Shown: positions 8,223-17,473 of the stretch, in pieces
Numbering within the stretch: position 1 is the first letter of the stretch
Layout of the letters: every line of letters starts with the position of its first letter
Source: Photobacterium toruni
GTDB lineage: Bacteria > Pseudomonadota > Gammaproteobacteria > Enterobacterales > Vibrionaceae
DNA: 64,000 nt
Direction of reading: 5' to 3'
NCBI RefSeq assembly: GCF_024529955.1
Contig: NZ_AP024854.1
Location: 1,302,001-1,366,000 of the forward strand
Translations under genes and position numbers: made by a program
Notes under the pieces: model-generated
What the model saw: only the letters and a program-made list of their open reading frames with translations
What the model was told of the DNA's origin: nothing
Databases searched by the model: none

Positions 8223-8764
8223 TGTTCAATACCTCGCTTGTAAGCTGTTGGAATCAGGCTGTTAATATCAATATTGTTCACTTTTTCACACTCGATATCA
8301 AGTGTGGAAAGGTGGTTAATCAATGCCGATTCCATAACCGGTATTGCGGCATGAATTTTAGATGTTAGCCCCATGTGCATAGGTTCTAATACTGTTGGCG
8401 TTACACCTAAAACATAGGTTTTTGGACGATCGCCGACCAGTTCCATCATAATTAATGTTTGTAGCATTTCAACTTCGTGAGCACTGCCTTGCCAATCGAT
8501 TTCAGCAGGGGCTTTATCAAAGTCAAAGAAATACACTTCACCAGCATCTACATCAGCAGCATTAACGGTATCGACCACGATGAGGTGATCATATTGGGTT
8601 AATGTCGGAATAAGACAATGTGCTAACGTACCGCCATCAATAAGATCAATCTGATGGTCGGGGTGCGTAAAGCGGTAATTTTCTGTGAGATAATTGACGA
8701 AATGTACGCCGACTCCTTCGTCGGCGTACAAGACATTGCCAATACCAAGCAGCAATATCTTCAT
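8219..8764 (-). CDS. hyaD: Hydrogenase large-subunit maturation endopeptidase HyaD/HybD
   Basis: This nickel-dependent protease removes the C-terminal tail of the large subunit after the metal centre is in place. The 181-residue product has GIGNVLYADEGVGV at the start and the three expected nickel-sensing residues: Glu16, Asp65 (VVDTVNAAD) and His96 (GSAHEVEML). Its substrate is almost certainly HyaB, encoded two genes upstream, whose tail after His548 is 19 residues. It overlaps the HypF-like gene by 4 bases and follows hyaC by 5. Confidence 0.95.
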   Translation of the reverse strand: MKILLLGIGNVLYADEGVGVHFVNYLTENYRFTHPDHQIDLIDGGTLAHCLIPTLTQYDHLIVVDTVNAADVDAGEVYFFDFDKAPAEIDWQGSAHEVEMLQTLIMMELVGDRPKTYVLGVTPTVLEPMHMGLTSKIHAAIPVMESALINHLSTLDIECEKVNNIDINSLIPTAYKRGIEQ

Positions 8765-8769
8765 TTGCG

Positions 8770-9516
8770 CTAGTGGCCTTTATTTTTTGAGTGACTATTG
8801 TGATGAGCATGATGCTGGACGGGATGATTACCGTTATTTGCTTTTTTTACGTTTACTGGATGGTAATCGTAACCAGACATAATGGCATCAGCAGAACCGT
8901 TACGGAAACGGATCCCTGTCCAAATCACCATATATACGTGGATCAAGACAAAAATAATGAATGCCCAAGTAATATAATGGTGCCATTTACGCACTTCATC
9001 TAACCCGCCCATCGCGTATGCGACCCATTGAGCGGGTTCCCACATCATGCCACCAATACCTAAGTGGTACACATTAGCATATAGCGTTAAGCCAGTCACA
9101 CACATGAAGATGGCAGCAATAGAAATTCCTGCATAAACCATGAGTTGCAATGGACCATAAGCACCATGGTGAGGCGCACTACCCATCCAAAAATAGGCTT
9201 TAATTTGTTTGATCCAGCTTTTCGGGCTTACAATATCTTTAATTGAGCGCCGTTCAACATTACTGTGGCTGAAAAAGAACAAATAGAGACGAATTAAGGT
9301 CACGGCAATTAAAATAAAGCCTAATACCTCGTGCGCTAAACGGATCCAGCCTTGTTCAAGTACATTGGTGCTGTTTGGTGCGACTAAAAACGGCCAAGCA
9401 ATATAAAAGCCAGTAATAACTAACCCAAAAATTGCAAAGGCACGTAACCAGTGACATAAACGGATAACAAATGAAAATACATAGGATCGTTTATACAACA
9501 CGGTATCTGTTGACAT
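8770..9516 (-). CDS. hyaC: Hydrogenase b-type cytochrome subunit
   Basis: This 248-residue membrane protein anchors the hydrogenase and passes electrons from the small subunit to quinone. It has four to five hydrophobic segments. Candidate heme ligands are the His residues in RLCHWLRAF (near 22), RLAHEVLGF, and WHHYITWAF followed by LIHVYMV. The C-terminal tail is His/Asn rich (HPVQHHAHHN and HSK), which may bind metal or simply be a linker. It lies between hyaB and hyaD in a compact operon. Similarity to HyaC/HupC/HydC is clear over the whole length. Confidence 0.93.
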   Translation of the reverse strand: MSTDTVLYKRSYVFSFVIRLCHWLRAFAIFGLVITGFYIAWPFLVAPNSTNVLEQGWIRLAHEVLGFILIAVTLIRLYLFFFSHSNVERRSIKDIVSPKSWIKQIKAYFWMGSAPHHGAYGPLQLMVYAGISIAAIFMCVTGLTLYANVYHLGIGGMMWEPAQWVAYAMGGLDEVRKWHHYITWAFIIFVLIHVYMVIWTGIRFRNGSADAIMSGYDYHPVNVKKANNGNHPVQHHAHHNSHSKNKGH

Positions 9517-9529
9517 GATAAATCCTTAG

Positions 9530-11233
9530 TTACATTGCCTGAGCTGGAATACGGAATTCACTGAGTGATTGGCCTTTGTAATCCATTACGTGTACTGAAC
9601 ACGCCATACAAGGATCAAATGAGTGAATAACACGTAATACTTCTAGCGGTTTTTTCGGATCTTCAAGGTGTAATCCTACTAATGACGCTTCGTATGGACC
9701 AACCTTACCATTCCCATCAATAGGGCCTGCGTTCCATGTTGTAGGTACTACCGCTTGGTAGTTTTCAACTTTTGCATCTTTAATACGTAACCAGTGACTT
9801 AAGAAACCACGCGGTGCTTCAATAATACCAACACCTTTGTATTCTTTATTAGGATCAATAGTCGGTTCGATATAGGTAGTATGATCTGAATTTAGGTTAG
9901 TAACCATAGATTCAAATGTTTCTAGACCGTGACGAGAGATGGTTAGGGTATGCAACATGCGTGCAGCAGTACGACCAAGGGTAGTAAATAAAGCGGCTGC
10001 AGGTAGCCCTGTTTGTTTTAGGAATTCATTTACAATAGGTGTTACGCGAGGATTACCTTGTGCGTAGTTAACGACCATTGTTGCAAGTGGACCAACTTCA
10101 ACAGGATCACCATTGTAACGTGGTGATTTAACCCAAGAATATTTACCGGCTTCATTGATAGTTGGGCGTTTACCTACAATAGTATCGCGCTCAATAAACG
10201 GTGTATGTTCTGGAATAGTTGTACCATCGTATGGATGCTGAGGCTTATTAGCGTCGTACCATGCGTGAGTTACATCTTCTTCAATCATGTTTAGATCGAT
10301 TTTTTCAGCTTTAGATAAGTCTTTATTGCGGATTACACCACTTACAAAAAGATGATCATCAGGATTAAGCAGAATAGATTCACTACACATGAAAGTATCA
10401 ACGTTACAACCACCAAGAACACTTGGAGCTTTGCCGTAAGCGGCTGCTGCCATTAAAATATCAGCTTGGTATGCACGTTCAATAAAATCTGCAACATGTT
10501 GATATTTTTGCTTAAATTCTTGCAAGCGAGCAGGGTCTAACATGTCACGAACACAGGTTACACCACCAACAACAATGGATTGTGGATGAGGGTTCTTACC
10601 ACCCCAAACTGCCATTGATTCTGCTGCAATACGTTGAATTTCAAGTGCTTTAAGATAGTGACTTAAACCGATTAGGTTTTGCTCAGGTGTGAACTTGTAA
10701 GTCTTATTACCCCAGTAAGCATTAGCAAATGGACCTAACTTACCGGTGTTAACTAAGCCTTGCACTTTTTCTTGTGCAGCACGTAAATCACCTTCACCAG
10801 CAGCCATTGGTGTTGCTGAGTATTTCATTGCTTCAACTGCTGCTTTAGCAGGATCTGCACTTAATGCTGAAACAACATCTATCCAATCTAAGCCATGTAG
10901 AATATAGAAGTGAACAATGTGGTCATGCATTTGCAGGGTAGTTAGAATTAAACTACGAATGTATTTCGCATTAATCGGCACTTGCGCATTAATCGCATCT
11001 TCTACCGCTAATGTGCCGCACAGGTAGTGTGACGATGTACATACACCACAGATACGTTGCATTAATAGGCCAACATCGTAGGGTGTACGGCCTTTCATGA
11101 TAATTTCAAGACCACGGAACAGGGTAGATGAAGCCCATGCTTTGTTGATCACGTTATTAGCATCAAGTTCAACTTCGATGCGTAAGTGGCCTTCGATACG
11201 AGTAATGGGATCGATAACGACGCGCTTGCTCAT
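9530..11233 (-). CDS. hyaB: Nickel-iron hydrogenase large subunit
   Basis: The 567-residue catalytic subunit holds the nickel-iron active site that splits H2. The two ligand pairs are intact: RICGVC near the N-terminus (Cys62, Cys65) and DPCMACSVH near the C-terminus (Cys542, Cys545). HyaD should cut after His548, releasing 19 residues. The DPCxxCxxH form belongs to group 1 membrane-bound uptake enzymes. It follows hyaA by 3 bases and is exported with HyaA, since only the small subunit carries a Tat signal. Confidence 0.97.
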   Translation of the reverse strand: MSKRVVIDPITRIEGHLRIEVELDANNVINKAWASSTLFRGLEIIMKGRTPYDVGLLMQRICGVCTSSHYLCGTLAVEDAINAQVPINAKYIRSLILTTLQMHDHIVHFYILHGLDWIDVVSALSADPAKAAVEAMKYSATPMAAGEGDLRAAQEKVQGLVNTGKLGPFANAYWGNKTYKFTPEQNLIGLSHYLKALEIQRIAAESMAVWGGKNPHPQSIVVGGVTCVRDMLDPARLQEFKQKYQHVADFIERAYQADILMAAAAYGKAPSVLGGCNVDTFMCSESILLNPDDHLFVSGVIRNKDLSKAEKIDLNMIEEDVTHAWYDANKPQHPYDGTTIPEHTPFIERDTIVGKRPTINEAGKYSWVKSPRYNGDPVEVGPLATMVVNYAQGNPRVTPIVNEFLKQTGLPAAALFTTLGRTAARMLHTLTISRHGLETFESMVTNLNSDHTTYIEPTIDPNKEYKGVGIIEAPRGFLSHWLRIKDAKVENYQAVVPTTWNAGPIDGNGKVGPYEASLVGLHLEDPKKPLEVLRVIHSFDPCMACSVHVMDYKGQSLSEFRIPAQAM

Positions 11234-11236
11234 GGA

Positions 11237-12373
11237 TTATTCCTCGACTTTTTTAGCAAAAATACTACTGACTGCGTGTGCACCAATACCAACGGCAGTG
11301 ACACCTAAAATAACTGCACCAATGGTATCTGCGGTAGCATCTAAACCATGAACAGGCTGACGACTTAATGGCTTTTCGAAATCTGCCATGTCATCCCAAA
11401 AATCAGGCTCTGAACAACCGATACAACCATGACCTGCAAGTACTGGCCAGCTAGTGTGGGCATTAAATCGCTCGGTAGGACAGTTGTTGTAGGTATAAGG
11501 ACCTTTACAACCCATTTTAAATAAGCAGTAACCTTGTTTGGCATTATCATCACCAAACTTAGTCACAAACTCGCCTGCATCAAAATGACCACGGCGTTCA
11601 CAGTTATCATGAACACGTGCGCCATAAGCCCATTTAGGACGATTAAAAATATCTAATGCAGGTAAACGACCAAACATGATGAAGTACATTAATGTACCGG
11701 TAATATTGGCTGGGTTTGGTGGGCAACCTGCAACATTAATCACTGGACGATCGATCACAGCACCAACACTTTTGGCACCCGTAGGGTTAGGGCGAGCTGC
11801 TTGTACACCACCGTAAGATGAACAGGTACCGACACAAATTACGGCAGCAGCATCAGCAGCAACACGTTTGATAAGTGACACACCTGTTTCTGCTTTGCTA
11901 CCTAGAGTAAGGAAAGTACCATTGTTAGCTGTTGGTACAGCACCTTCAGCGGCAAGTAGATACTGACCTTTATAGGCTTTCATTGCATTATCAAGATTTT
12001 CTTCTGCTTGATCGCCTGCGGCGGCCATTAACACTTCTTGATATTCAAGTGACACATGTTCAAACAGTAATGTACTGATATCAGGTGTAGTGCTACGTAC
12101 TAATGATTCAGAACAACCCGTACATTCGGCAAGGCTCAACCATATAAGTGGAACACGGTCAGAAAGCTCTGCAGCTTCTGCAACCATGGTACTAAAAGGT
12201 AGCGGGAGTGCCAGCAATGAAGTGATGGTTGCACTCCAAATCATGAAGTCACGACGGGTAAAGCCATTTTGTTCAAGTTTTTTCTGAAAAGATCCCTCAC
12301 GAAGAGGTTTTGTATTTCGAAGTTCAGCAAGACGTTTCTGGCCGAGTTCAAAAAGGGCTGCATGCGAGTCCAT
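11237..12373 (-). CDS. hyaA: Nickel-iron hydrogenase small subunit with Tat signal
   Basis: This 378-residue electron-transfer subunit begins with a long Tat signal (TRRDFM, Arg40-Arg41, then a hydrophobic stretch to about residue 68). Proximal cluster ligands are Cys84, Cys87, Cys184 and Cys217. The distal cluster has His255, Cys258, Cys283 and Cys289; the medial one has Cys298, Cys317 and Cys320. The motif is CTGCSE, with Gly86, and the later loop reads CSSYGGVQ, with Gly189. Oxygen-tolerant relatives have extra Cys at both places, so a standard [4Fe-4S] proximal cluster is expected. A C-terminal hydrophobic helix (about 348-372) anchors it. It is first in the operon, behind an FNR-type promoter. 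Confidence 0.97.
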   Translation of the reverse strand: MDSHAALFELGQKRLAELRNTKPLREGSFQKKLEQNGFTRRDFMIWSATITSLLALPLPFSTMVAEAAELSDRVPLIWLSLAECTGCSESLVRSTTPDISTLLFEHVSLEYQEVLMAAAGDQAEENLDNAMKAYKGQYLLAAEGAVPTANNGTFLTLGSKAETGVSLIKRVAADAAAVICVGTCSSYGGVQAARPNPTGAKSVGAVIDRPVINVAGCPPNPANITGTLMYFIMFGRLPALDIFNRPKWAYGARVHDNCERRGHFDAGEFVTKFGDDNAKQGYCLFKMGCKGPYTYNNCPTERFNAHTSWPVLAGHGCIGCSEPDFWDDMADFEKPLSRQPVHGLDATADTIGAVILGVTAVGIGAHAVSSIFAKKVEE

Positions 12374-12419
12374 GTATCAACCTTGTTAGCTATGATTAAA
12401 TATACTTTGGAAGTATTAC

Positions 12420-12468
12420 CCTCTCAATGTTATGACTTAAATTAAGACAATTACTTGATCTGAATCAG
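12420..12468 (-). promoter_or_regulatory. FNR-type class II promoter of hyaABCD
   Basis: TTGATCTGAATCAG at 12455-12468 matches the FNR consensus TTGAT-N4-ATCAA at 9 of 10 fixed positions. A -10 element TAACAT (minus strand, 12432-12427) lies where it should if the box is centred at -41.5, giving a start near 12420 and a leader of about 47 bases. This predicts activation under oxygen limitation. Confidence 0.75.
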
Positions 12469-12742
12469 ATTTTGAAATTTTGTGTGACAAAATAAAAAAT
12501 CAAAAATGGAGTTATGCATAAAATACTGATCGTTAATGATAATTGCTATTATTTCAAAGTGTTATCGCTTGTTGTTGGCGATTAACCTTATGATTAGAAA
12601 TGATTTTATTTAAGCAATGAATTGAATGGCTCAACCGGAGATGTGCATGCTTATGCAATATAAAAGAAGATTAAAATATAAATATTTTGAAGAGAAGGTG
12701 AGTTAAATTCTAAAATTAGAACTTTTTAGCTGTGTTGCATAA

Positions 12743-12776
12743 AAAACGCCCTTATTTGGTTATATAAGAGCGTTTT
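12743..12776 (-). terminator. Terminator after torD
   Basis: AAAACGCCCTTAT pairs imperfectly with ATAAGAGCGTTTT and is flanked by A/T runs. It lies 28 bases past the torD stop. Confidence 0.7.
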
Positions 12777-12803
12777 AATGTGTGTGATGGTCGCTAAAAA
12801 AGC

Positions 12804-13466
12804 TTACTCACCAATAAGAAATTTCTTATCAAGCATGCAGAATGCTAACAGTAAATTTGCCGCAGCGGCATAGAAACCAAAGCGATCACGTAGCTGACAT
12901 TCTTTAACAAATAATGGTAACCAATTTAGTAGCATAGTATTGATGAATGACAATTGTGATTGCATTAGAGCTTCACGTTGTTCTTCAGTTTGCTGTTGAT
13001 TACCCATGATGATTAAATTGCCCATAAAGTCTAATTCAATCGCTAGGTGATCAGCTGGCTCATTAAATTCTTTGCGTTGTGCAATATCAAAAGAGGCCAT
13101 AAGCTCATGCATTTCTTGTGCTGGTTTATCGTTTAATAATCCAGTTTTTCCGACATACATTGAAGCGTAAGGCAGTGCGCCTGATTTTGGTGTACTTAAG
13201 AATAGCCCACAAAAATCAGCGGCAAGTTCCAGTTGTTCATCACTACGTGCATGTGATTTTTTTATTGCAGCACGAAAGTTGTCTACTGACGCTTTTAATT
13301 CTTCAGTCATACCAAGACCAGACAGGAAGGTATACATCTCACCGCCATGGTATTCATGTAGATCAGCATCACTTAATTCACGGGCGAAAAGTGAAGACAT
13401 CCACCAATAGATTTCAGCACGTTGTTCGTTGAATGCGATAAATTCTTGCATGGTCACTCCAGACAT
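12804..13466 (-). CDS. torD: TMAO reductase chaperone TorD
   Basis: TorD binds apo-TorA, protects its Tat signal and helps load the molybdenum cofactor before export. The 220-residue all-helical product matches the family over its whole length, including the region from FCGLFLSTPKSGALPYASMY to EPADHLAIELDFM. It is cytoplasmic and has no signal peptide. It lies downstream of torA, as in torCAD operons, but a terminator-like hairpin stands between them, so torD may be made at a lower level or from its own promoter. Confidence 0.93.
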   Translation of the reverse strand: MSGVTMQEFIAFNEQRAEIYWWMSSLFARELSDADLHEYHGGEMYTFLSGLGMTEELKASVDNFRAAIKKSHARSDEQLELAADFCGLFLSTPKSGALPYASMYVGKTGLLNDKPAQEMHELMASFDIAQRKEFNEPADHLAIELDFMGNLIIMGNQQQTEEQREALMQSQLSFINTMLLNWLPLFVKECQLRDRFGFYAAAANLLLAFCMLDKKFLIGE

Positions 13467-13539
13467 AAAACATATTCAAATAAAGCGGTTAGGCAGAGTA
13501 TACCTAAGGGTTATTAGAATAGGTTCTAAAAAATGAAAT

Positions 13540-13570
13540 AAAGGCGATGAAATTGATATTCATCGCCTTT
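13540..13570 (-). terminator. Hairpin between torA and torD
   Basis: AAAGGCGATGAA (13540-13551) pairs perfectly with TTCATCGCCTTT (13559-13570). Read leftward it is followed by a T-rich stretch. It is probably a terminator or attenuator that limits readthrough from torA into torD. Confidence 0.7.
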
Positions 13571-13603
13571 ACGGATTGATTTTCTATGCTAGTAACGGAT
13601 TAA

Positions 13604-16132
13604 TTATTTATCCATTGCTGGGAATAGTGGGTCAATACCTGTTTCGTATGTAGGGCCGTTAAAACCAGTAACTTCTGGTACAGGACCGGTGTATTTCTCA
13701 ATATCAACAACAGCTGTATGTGCTGATGTTGCTTGTGCAAGTTGAGAAGTACCGATATCTAACGTTAGTACGTTTGGATCACCGTAAGTACAAATTGTAC
13801 CTGCTTTGCCGCCATCAAGTGGGCTATACCAAGCACCTTCGTGAATACGACAAACACCTGGTGAGTAATCTTCAGTAACAACAGCACCTGCTAATACTTG
13901 ACCACGACCGTTAAATACGCGAACTAAATCACCTGATTTAATATTACGTGCGGCAGCATCTTGAGTGTTGATGTAAATCGGCTCACGATCTGCAACGGTG
14001 TAAGTTGCACGGAAGTCAGTTGAAGAACATAACTGTGAGTGCAAACGGTTATTTGGGTGACAGCTCTGTAAGTGAAGCGGGTAGACATCAGAGCGTGGAC
14101 CGCCGTGACTACGTTCTTCTTTTTCGAACCACATTGGGTGACCTTGACAGTCGTTGTAACCCATATCTGCGATTGTCTTACAGTAGATCTCGATCAGACC
14201 TGATGCTGTACCTAGTGGCTCAAGATCCGGTTCGTTACGGAATGATTCGTGACGTACCCACTCTTTGCCCGCAGGGAATTCAATATAACCATCACCTTCC
14301 CAGAATTTAGCGAAGGTTGGCATACGAACACCGATACCACGGCCTTGCAGACGCGCACCGTTGTAGATCTCTTCAATGATTTCTATTTTCTTTTTGCCGC
14401 CAGTAAATGCTTCTTCACGGTTGAAGCGTGCACATAGCTCACGGAAAATATCGAAGTCATCTTTAGATTCAAACATTGGCTCAACAATCTTACGTAATGC
14501 AAGGATACCTTTGTTGGAGTGGTTACCAAACTGTTCGATATCATCACGCTCGTAAGTTGTTGTTGCAGGTAAGACGATATCTGCAAAACGACATGTTGCT
14601 GTCCATTGGTGCTCGATAGAAACAACGGTCTCTAACTTCGTCCACGCTTTGATCATACGGTTACGATCTTGGTGGTGAGCAAATGGGTTATTACCACTGA
14701 AGATCGCCATCTTCATGTATGGGAAGGTAATTTCACTACCGTTCCATTGAATCTTAGTACCTGGGTTAGAGATACAATCCACAAAACGCGCTACAGGGAT
14801 CGTCTTTGCGTAACCTTTAAATGAACCGTTGTAAATTGGTTCTACGCCAGTTACACCGCTAAAGCCAGACATTAGTGGGCCAGCAGATGTGATAGTACCT
14901 GCATCGTTGTAGTGCCAGCCGAAACCGAAACCACCACCAGGTTGACCAATTTGACCAAGCATTGCCGCTAGAACAACTAGCATCCACGCCCATTGCTCAC
15001 CGTGTTGCATGCGCTGTAGACACCAACCACCGACAAGCTGAGTACGACCACCTGCCATTGTACGTGCTAGTTCACGGATCTGACTTGCCTTGATGCCAGA
15101 GATTTTCTCTGCCCACTCAGGTGTCTTAACGATACCGTCAGTTTCGCCCATCACGTAAGGCATGAACTTGTCAAAGCCAGTGGTGTAGTTTGCGATGAAG
15201 TCTTTGTTGTATAGATTTTCAGTGTATAACGTATGCGCAATCGCTAGCATCAACGGAATATCTGATTGTGGGTGTACAGGTAACTGCTCACCACCAACAA
15301 ATTTCATGGTTTCGTTGCGTACTGGATCAATGTGAATAACTTTAATTTCTTTGTTTTTCACTTTTTCAGCAAGTTGTTGGTATGAACCGTATACGCTGTG
15401 ATCAGGAACCAACCAACCTACTTGAAGGTTTTTAACTGGATCCGTACCCCACATTACGATGGTATCTGTGTTTTTAAGCACGATATCCCAAGAGGTTTGC
15501 TGTTCGTAAACTTCCATTGCACCCGCAACGTAAGGAAGAATAACTTGTGCAGCACCTGTTGAGTAGTCACCCATTTTACCAAGGGTAGTACCGTGAAGGC
15601 TGATACCACGCTTCATCATTGTACCGGCGTTGTGTAGTTTACCTACAGACTGCCAGCCAGTATGACCTGCGTATAATGCACTTGGGCCGTAAGTTTCTTG
15701 AACACGGTTTAATTCGTGTTGGAAGAAATCTAATGCTTGTGACCAAGGCACACGAACGAAACGGTTGTTACCACGTTGGCTTGTATCTGACTTGTAGCCT
15801 TGTTTTAGCCAGTCGATACGAATCATTGGGTATTTAACACGAGCAGGGTTGTAAACCACTTCACGTACTGCATCTAGCATTACTGTTGGATGTGGGTCTT
15901 TTTCAAACGGTGTGGTTTCAGTCCATACACCGTTAACAACTTTAGCGCGGAAAGCACCCCAGTGAGAGCCACAAAGTACTTCACCGTTAAAACCTGTTAT
16001 CGCATCTGTTGCTGCCATTGCTTTACGAGGAGCAAGCAGGCTAGTACCGACAACTGATGCGGCACTTGCAATCGCAAGACCAGATAAGAAGCGGCGGCGT
16101 GTAATGCCTTTATGATTGTTTTGAGTCGCCAT
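13604..16132 (-). CDS. torA: Periplasmic trimethylamine-N-oxide reductase TorA
   Basis: TorA reduces TMAO to trimethylamine as the terminal step of anaerobic respiration. The 842-residue molybdoenzyme starts with a Tat signal (TRRRFL at 11-16, ending near RKAMA at 40). Ser191 in MGDYSTGAA is the expected molybdenum ligand of the DMSO/TMAO reductase family. There is no N-terminal iron-sulfur Cys motif, as usual for TorA. Its electron donor is the pentaheme TorC encoded just upstream; TorD is its chaperone. The gap to torC carries a hairpin. Confidence 0.97.
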   Translation of the reverse strand: MATQNNHKGITRRRFLSGLAIASAASVVGTSLLAPRKAMAATDAITGFNGEVLCGSHWGAFRAKVVNGVWTETTPFEKDPHPTVMLDAVREVVYNPARVKYPMIRIDWLKQGYKSDTSQRGNNRFVRVPWSQALDFFQHELNRVQETYGPSALYAGHTGWQSVGKLHNAGTMMKRGISLHGTTLGKMGDYSTGAAQVILPYVAGAMEVYEQQTSWDIVLKNTDTIVMWGTDPVKNLQVGWLVPDHSVYGSYQQLAEKVKNKEIKVIHIDPVRNETMKFVGGEQLPVHPQSDIPLMLAIAHTLYTENLYNKDFIANYTTGFDKFMPYVMGETDGIVKTPEWAEKISGIKASQIRELARTMAGGRTQLVGGWCLQRMQHGEQWAWMLVVLAAMLGQIGQPGGGFGFGWHYNDAGTITSAGPLMSGFSGVTGVEPIYNGSFKGYAKTIPVARFVDCISNPGTKIQWNGSEITFPYMKMAIFSGNNPFAHHQDRNRMIKAWTKLETVVSIEHQWTATCRFADIVLPATTTYERDDIEQFGNHSNKGILALRKIVEPMFESKDDFDIFRELCARFNREEAFTGGKKKIEIIEEIYNGARLQGRGIGVRMPTFAKFWEGDGYIEFPAGKEWVRHESFRNEPDLEPLGTASGLIEIYCKTIADMGYNDCQGHPMWFEKEERSHGGPRSDVYPLHLQSCHPNNRLHSQLCSSTDFRATYTVADREPIYINTQDAAARNIKSGDLVRVFNGRGQVLAGAVVTEDYSPGVCRIHEGAWYSPLDGGKAGTICTYGDPNVLTLDIGTSQLAQATSAHTAVVDIEKYTGPVPEVTGFNGPTYETGIDPLFPAMDK

Positions 16133-16169
16133 AGTTGGAGAATCCTTAAACTTTAATTTTTATCGATGG

Positions 16170-16195
16170 GGCGGGGATAACAATTATCACCCGCC
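16170..16195 (-). promoter_or_regulatory. Intercistronic hairpin between torC and torA
   Basis: GGCGGG (16170-16175) pairs with CCCGCC (16190-16195), and GATAA with TTATC inside, with one bulged base and a 3-base loop. No U-run follows, so messenger processing or stability control fits better than full termination. Confidence 0.5.
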
Positions 16196-16225
16196 TATCA
16201 TTTAATCGTTTATTGGTACGCTGGA

Positions 16226-17392
16226 TTAATGCGCGCCAGCACCACCTGTGTCGCTGCCATGGTTCTGAAGATATTTAAGTAGTGTGCGTTCTTCAGTCTT
16301 AGTCAGACGGTAGTAAGAGCTCATGGCTTTCAGACTTGCGATCCAGCCATTTGCAGTAAAATGGCCAGGATCTGGCGCCGCGTGACAAGCGTTACATGTA
16401 GACGCGTACATATCTTCTGCGTAGTTCCAGATTGGTTTAATACTATCAATCATGTCTGATTTAGTAATCCAACCTTGAACACTGATGTTCTGCCACACAA
16501 TGTTAGTTGCAGGATCAGTTTCTTCTTTAATGATTTTCTCGTTCGCTTTCACTTCGCCGCGGATAGTTGCCTTAAAGACACGCTTGCCCATGTACTCAGT
16601 CATTACGCGACCTTTACCTGCTTTTTCTAACCAGCCGTTAACTTCAACTTTTAGCATGTCGCCTTTACGTTCAAGTACAGTTACTTCAGAAGCGGGTAGT
16701 AGTTTACCTTCTGACTTGCCTTTAGCATCGTCAGTCGCAAAGATGTCTTTCTCACCTAGAGAGTAAAGTTTCTCTGCTGTTGCGCCTTGAGACGTTGCTT
16801 CAGCTTGTAGGCCTTGGAAATCTTTCTGGAAGCCACCTGCCATGTTAGGCAGTTCGTGTGCAATACCTTTGTGACATTCAATACAGTTCATGTCTTTCGC
16901 AGCAGCGTCTGTCATTGCAGCAGCAGCTTCAGGTGATTGCTTAGCATGGTCCATAGCTGAATAATTATGACAACTCTTACAAGTGCTTGAGTTTTGTTTT
17001 TCCATTCGCTTCCAAACCATCTGAGCCAATTCTAAACGGTGCTCTTCAAATTTTTCAGGTGTGTCGATTTTCTTAGTAATAAACTGGTTATACACATCCT
17101 TTGATGCCATTAACTTTGTTTCTACCATACCAACTAAATCTTTCGGTTGGTGACAGTCAACACAATCAGCACGAACACCAGAAGCATTTTTGAAGTGTAC
17201 AGATTGAGTATACTCTTCGTAGTTTTGCTTCATGGTATGACAACCAATACAGAACTCATTGGTTGATGCATGTTCAAAACCTTTGTGTACAGCAAAAATG
17301 CCACTCACGGCGATACCAATACCAACAAGTACCAGAGCAAGGATTGAGTACTTGCTGCTTGGTTTCGTCAACATCTGCCAAATTTTTTTCAT
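16226..17392 (-). CDS. torC: Pentaheme c-type cytochrome TorC
   Basis: TorC carries electrons from quinol to periplasmic TorA. Five CxxCH heme sites are present: CIGCH, CVDCH, CKSCH, CIECH in the N-terminal NapC/NirT-like part and CNACH at 333-337 in the C-terminal domain, which in TorC docks TorA. One membrane helix (about 14-36) anchors it. I choose ATG at 17392: MKKIWQMLTKPSSKYS matches the known TorC start, and GGAA lies about 10 bases upstream. An in-frame ATG at 17407 would add 5 residues but has no ribosome binding site. It is first in the tor operon and divergent from torR. Confidence 0.95.
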   Translation of the reverse strand: MKKIWQMLTKPSSKYSILALVLVGIGIAVSGIFAVHKGFEHASTNEFCIGCHTMKQNYEEYTQSVHFKNASGVRADCVDCHQPKDLVGMVETKLMASKDVYNQFITKKIDTPEKFEEHRLELAQMVWKRMEKQNSSTCKSCHNYSAMDHAKQSPEAAAAMTDAAAKDMNCIECHKGIAHELPNMAGGFQKDFQGLQAEATSQGATAEKLYSLGEKDIFATDDAKGKSEGKLLPASEVTVLERKGDMLKVEVNGWLEKAGKGRVMTEYMGKRVFKATIRGEVKANEKIIKEETDPATNIVWQNISVQGWITKSDMIDSIKPIWNYAEDMYASTCNACHAAPDPGHFTANGWIASLKAMSSYYRLTKTEERTLLKYLQNHGSDTGGAGAH

Positions 17393-17420
17393 TTTGAAAG
17401 ATTCCATTTAAAAGAATGCT

Positions 17421-17437
17421 CACCGTAGGCTACGGTG
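17421..17437. promoter_or_regulatory. Perfect inverted repeat in the torC leader
   Basis: CACCGTAG (17421-17428) and CTACGGTG (17430-17437) are separated by one base, 29 bases before the chosen torC start. It could be a protein-binding palindrome; the single-base centre makes it unlikely as an RNA hairpin. Confidence 0.4.
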
Positions 17438-17473
17438 ACGGTTAAAATTTTATGAGGTAATCTTATTGTTACG

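Larger units (their letters stand above)
12374..12803. other. Intergenic region upstream of hyaA
   Basis: This 430-base AT-rich region holds the hyaA promoter and FNR box (annotated separately) and the torD terminator at its right end. A weak Fur-like match sits at 12532-12550 (14 of 19 positions by eye). No gene is seen. Confidence 0.5.

Noticed and set aside
8690..9003. Plus-strand frames over the hyaD/hyaC junction
   Set aside because: They overlap two certain hydrogenase genes and have no coding features of their own.
12532..12550. Fur-box-like sequence GTTAATGATAATTGCTATT upstream of hyaA
   Set aside because: 14 of 19 matches in very AT-rich DNA, about 160 bases from the gene and beyond the predicted promoter; not strong enough.
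14005..14310. 101-codon plus-strand frame inside torA
   Set aside because: Shadow frame opposite a certain gene; no binding site or protein-like composition.
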